NCBI GenBank assembly: GCA_963277665.1
Contig: OY728137.1
Location: 1,170,772,670-1,170,836,669, forward strand
Source: Viscum album
Lineage: Eukaryota; Streptophyta; Magnoliopsida; Santalales; Viscaceae
Reading direction: 5' to 3'
Length of the DNA: 64,000 nt
The position numbers and the translations under genes are program-made. Of this stretch, positions 62,001-64,000 are shown in pieces. The notes under the pieces are model-generated. The model searched no databases and was not told the DNA's origin. It saw only the letters and a list, made by a program, of their open reading frames with translations. Positions within the stretch are counted from its first letter, which is position 1. Every line of letters starts with the position of its first letter.

Positions 62001-64000
62001 ATGGGATATATTAATTCTAATTGAAAGATAATTTTATTGGAAAACTAAACTATATGAATGTTTTTATCAAAATGGCATAAGATATACATAATTCAAGATC
62101 CCATAAAATTCTTTATTATTTGTGTTTTTATCTATGACTGAATATCTATCAATAAAAGATATGTTGTTGGGAAACTCATACCTATAACTAGAGCTTTCTA
62201 TATACATTTCTAGAACATTTATGTAATCCTTGAATCATGATAATATACATTATAAAATGTTATTTCATGAAACCACACCAGTTACTTAATATATATTCTA
62301 GAAATATAATAATTATAGGAGTGGCCACTAATTGAAATGAATTGCTCGGAATTTTTATAGATATTTACTATAATCTAAATGGAATCATGGAATTTAGAAT
62401 TTTTGGGGAGTCTAATGAAAAAAAATAATTGGTGAAGTTTTACATTTTCAATTTAGGTATAGATAATGGTTGTATCATCCCCTTACACATTTAACTCTCA
62501 TCCTTGACCCAATGACATACAAATCACTGATACACCTACATTATGTGGAAAAATTATATCACATATTTAAAAATCAATTTTGATTAATTAAATGGGTTTC
62601 TTTGTAAAATGAACCTTACAATATATAATTATTTAATACTCAACCAACTTGGTTGAACATGGGTTTGATTTATTTTTTAATGAAACTATACATTTATGGG
62701 TTATTAATTAATTGAAATACTTAGTATTATTATCGTAAATCTAGAGATGGATTTTTTCATTCACAATTTAAATTATAATTTTTCATTGTATTCTATTCTA
62801 TAGTGTTGAAACTATACAATACATTTTGAGTAATAATGCATTCAAATAAATCGACCATTTACACAAAAGTTTAGAATGATAAATATATGTATAAGAAACA
62901 AAAAAGATAAAAACATTTGAACACATTTTTCAAAGTTCACTATCTAGATCATCCGTATTAGAAAATAGAACCAGGAAAATATTATTAATGGAAACCACTC
63001 AGAGATTTTAGTTGAAATAGGTTGGAAAATCAATCCAATCTTTATTTAGTTATGTGTTTCATTTAAAAGCCACAATAGACCAACGAATTATAAAGAAGGT
63101 GAAGCCATTACATCCTCTATTGAATCATGATTCTCCATTTTATTTATATTATGAACTAGGAGATACTAAAAGAAGATGAATTCTATTTAATTATCAATAT
63201 ATGAATAATTAGTATACATATATTATTTATAAATTCAATATATCCACTCATGCATATTCAATCATGAGATGAGATGCTACTGAAGAATACACATTGGTAT
63301 ATTTTAATGAAGGCCAAAAATAGTCCTACCCTGATCATCAGGCTCCATTTTTTTGGGGTTGTGAGATGTTGTTTAAATAACTGATCATGTAGGGAATGAT
63401 ATTTAATCCTAATCATAGTATGTTAACTTTTTTAGGATATCCTTCTCTGTCTTGTAGATCCTATGATAATCAATGGTCTGAATTCGTTGGTTGGATGAAG
63501 TCATTGTTGATGATAACTTTAGTATAGTTTAATTGGATATTCAAGGATATTATCTATTTTGAGAAAATCACCTAAATTTGGGACAAAAATTATGTAGAGA
63601 ATTAATTACATGATGGTTAATGGTTACACAGTAAATTCTAAATATGAGTTAAAAAATCTATGATGATAATTGTATACATAAATCAATTGAATATGTGATG
63701 ATTTTTCTCGAGAGACTAATTCGATACATGAAGGAAATGTGTTATATCATTAATTTAGGTTGAGGTATTGTAGACTAGAAAGATGTAATTTTAATATTTC
63801 AAACCCAATCCAATTTTCCATCGATTATGTTTTTCAAGTAAAAAATTCCATGTCTAATAGAGGAGTATAAGGTAGGTGTATGACTATTAGTGAACAGTTT
63901 TTCTTCGTGGAGGAAGTAGGTAATGATGAGATTTTAACAATTATGGAATGTGATATAATTATATTTGGGTATCGAGGCTAAGAAAAATTAACTCCAAAAA
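62001..64000. other. AT-rich, gene-free stretch to the window edge
   Basis: No open frame of note, no repeat structure and no recognisable domain. It may continue the old retrotransposon remnant at 61.6 kb. Confidence 0.4.

Noticed and set aside
1..64000. CRISPR arrays, rRNA, tRNA genes, bacterial operons or organelle DNA
   Set aside because: No short regularly spaced repeats with unique spacers and no recognisable rRNA or tRNA. The only tRNA-like sequences are primer-site complements. No chloroplast or mitochondrial gene was recognised.

Overview
The window looks like AT-rich nuclear DNA of a flowering plant, probably heterochromatic. I find no host protein-coding gene, rRNA, tRNA, CRISPR array or bacterial operon. 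Nearly everything recognisable is LTR-retrotransposon material, and almost all of it points to the minus strand. The host assignment rests on plant-type Ty3/gypsy elements: one family with an Asp-tRNA primer site of the Athila/Tat kind, and one chromovirus family with an initiator-Met primer site and a C-terminal chromodomain.

Left block, about 1-17.6 kb: a head-to-tail array of a 3.98-kb unit, about four and a half copies, entering from beyond the left edge. Each unit joins about 2.8 kb of AT-rich sequence to the first 1.2 kb of a retrotransposon LTR. The last copy runs into the complete LTR of a resident element.

Middle block, 16,430-26,080: that resident element is a non-autonomous retrotransposon in LTR-internal-LTR-internal-LTR form. 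It is bounded by a perfect 5-bp target-site duplication, TCCAC. Each internal region ends in an Asp-type primer site and carries the same broken 380-codon acidic reading frame of unknown function. No gag or pol was recognised in it. The array unit therefore seems to have been amplified after the element inserted, taking part of its left LTR along.

Right block, 26.1-64 kb: the remains of a chromovirus family (Tekay/Del-like), again in LTR-internal-LTR-internal order on the minus strand. The best copy has a chimeric or truncated 3' LTR (to 36,605), pol and gag-protease (36,687-41,133), an initiator-Met primer site (41,482-41,499) and a 3.29-kb 5' LTR (41,503-44,795). It has many in-frame stops and one frame change at a run of 15 G. 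A second, truncated pol end (44,913-45,834) and an LTR scrap follow. Beyond 46.1 kb, much older copies of the same pol are recognisable at 46.2-48.0 kb, 54.4-57.1 kb and perhaps 61.6 kb. The rest is very AT-rich sequence with microsatellites.

No gene here appears able to make a working protein. The interest lies in the architecture: an LTR absorbed into a macrosatellite, LTR-sharing dimers in two unrelated families, and regularly spaced LTR promoters.
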